Part shown: one piece after another, positions 63,588 through 64,000 of the stretch | How the letters are laid out: the number at the start of each line of letters is the position of its first letter | Position numbering within the stretch: position 1 is the stretch's first letter | Source: Rhodococcus sp. UNC23MFCrub1.1 | GTDB taxonomy: Bacteria; Actinomycetota; Actinomycetes; Mycobacteriales; Mycobacteriaceae | Assembly: GCF_000686025.1 (NCBI RefSeq) | Contig: NZ_JMLQ01000001.1 | Span: forward strand, 372,001-436,000 | Reading direction: 5' to 3' | Length of the DNA: 64,000 bases | Made by a program: the position numbers and the translations under genes | The notes under the pieces: model-generated | The model's database searches: none | Told to the model about the DNA's origin: nothing | Seen by the model: only the letters and a program-made list of their open reading frames with translations

Positions 63588-63695
63588 TCAGGACGCGATC
63601 GAGAGGCTCTTCAGAATGTTCAGGAAATCGGTCAGAGGCAGCAGATCTCCGAACGAGAAATTGAGGAAGCTGAGGCCGTTGAGAATGCTGAGCAT
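63588..63695 (-). CDS. 35-aa amphipathic peptide
   Basis: ATG 63695 with GGGAG at normal spacing; stop at 63588. It is rich in Leu, Phe and Ser (start MLSILNGLSFLNFSFGDLLP, end LNILKSLSIAS), like a small surfactant or membrane-acting peptide (for example phenol-soluble-modulin-like). Codon usage differs from the Arg/Ala-rich shadow frames around, and the following hairpin fits as terminator. No family recognised. Confidence 0.55.
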   Translation of the reverse strand: MLSILNGLSFLNFSFGDLLPLTDFLNILKSLSIAS

Positions 63696-63851
63696 GATGT
63701 CTCCCGAGTGAGCGATGTCGCGATTGTTTCGCGCACACAGATCATGAAGGACCCGTCGTCACGGACGACGATGAACGGTGTGGTGACCTGTCACTGACTT
63801 GGTCGTGCTCACAGACAACGCCCCGAAACGGTGTCAATTTCGAGAACATCA

Positions 63852-64000
63852 TCAGCGAGCGAGAGTGGTCACCTCGTCCGCGATGATGCGCCCCAACTCG
63901 TCGGTCCCCGACGTTCCGCCCATGTCCGCGGTGAGCGCGGCGCCGCCCCGTGCCAACACGTTCTCGACCGCGGTCAGGACCGTGCGCGCGGCATCGGGTT
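63852..64000 (-). CDS. Isocitrate/isopropylmalate dehydrogenase family, 3' end
   Basis: Partial: the gene enters from beyond the right edge. The visible 49 residues read PDAARTVLTAVENVLARGG then ALTADMGGTSGTDELGRIIA and end TTLAR. The ADMGGTSGTDELGRII segment is the C-terminal signature of the isopropylmalate/isocitrate/tartrate dehydrogenase family. Exact substrate cannot be told from this part. Confidence 0.75.
   Translation of the reverse strand, partial: PDAARTVLTAVENVLARGGAALTADMGGTSGTDELGRIIADEVTTLAR

Overview
The window reads as a chromosomal segment of a high-GC, mycolic-acid actinomycete. Rhodococcus (including the R. fascians/Rhodococcoides group) is the best guess. The reasons are strong GC bias with frequent GTG starts, gene pairs known from mycobacteria (a PacL/CtpC metal-efflux pair, an AurF-like diiron protein beside an FprB-type ferredoxin reductase), a mycolic-acid cyclopropane-synthase homologue, a carboxylic acid reductase, and two unrelated cholesterol oxidases. 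The density of TetR regulators, MFS pumps, flavin oxidases and catabolic enzymes also fits. I see no insertion sequence, prophage or CRISPR array. This is an accessory-metabolism region.

Layout. 0-5.4 kb: a RecQ-like helicase with an apparent single-base frameshift near its 3' end, a cyclopropane-synthase-like methyltransferase, a metallo-beta-lactamase-fold hydrolase, a ChaB/Rho-N protein and glutaryl-CoA dehydrogenase. 5.4-15 kb: a zinc-efflux module (PacL-CtpC) back to back with a five-gene operon (two ABC ATPases, solute-binding lipoprotein, fused double permease, MFS exporter). A Fur/Zur-like box precedes that operon, whose parts match opine-metallophore (Cnt-type) import/export systems. 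15-24.7 kb: FprB/AurF/TetR, a MFS-TetR efflux operon with a strong palindrome, a class II cholesterol oxidase, TetR and an ABC1 kinase. 24.8-34 kb: carboxylic acid reductase, Old Yellow Enzyme, Baeyer-Villiger monooxygenase plus SDR, a membrane diguanylate cyclase and TetR.

34-41.3 kb: the most distinctive block, a probable mycosporine-like amino acid (sunscreen) operon. It holds a HAD-fold protein lacking its catalytic aspartates, a sugar-phosphate cyclase (MysA/DDGS type), an O-methyltransferase (MysB), an ATP-grasp ligase (MysC), a D-Ala-D-Ala-ligase-like enzyme (MysD) and a TauD-type Fe/2-oxoglutarate dioxygenase. A divergent TetR gene and a palindrome sit at the promoter. 41.3-49.8 kb: LysR/MFS, an SDR sharing an operator with the 29.8 kb BVMO locus, pirin, HugZ-like, MsrA, a GAF-ANTAR regulator and HxlR/MFS.

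49.8-58.6 kb: an eight-gene minus-strand operon with a polar amino-acid ABC importer, an N-acetyltransferase and a complete Dpp-type importer. It is preceded by a promoter with a perfect 16-bp palindrome and a cysteine-rich leader peptide, which together suggest cysteine-controlled uptake of organosulfur compounds. 58.8-64 kb: a diguanylate cyclase fused to an ANTAR-like domain, a tRNA-Cys-like gene with a broken acceptor stem, a class I (GMC) cholesterol oxidase, a PRISE-type steroid reductase homologue, a small amphipathic peptide, and the 3' end of an isocitrate/isopropylmalate dehydrogenase-family gene.
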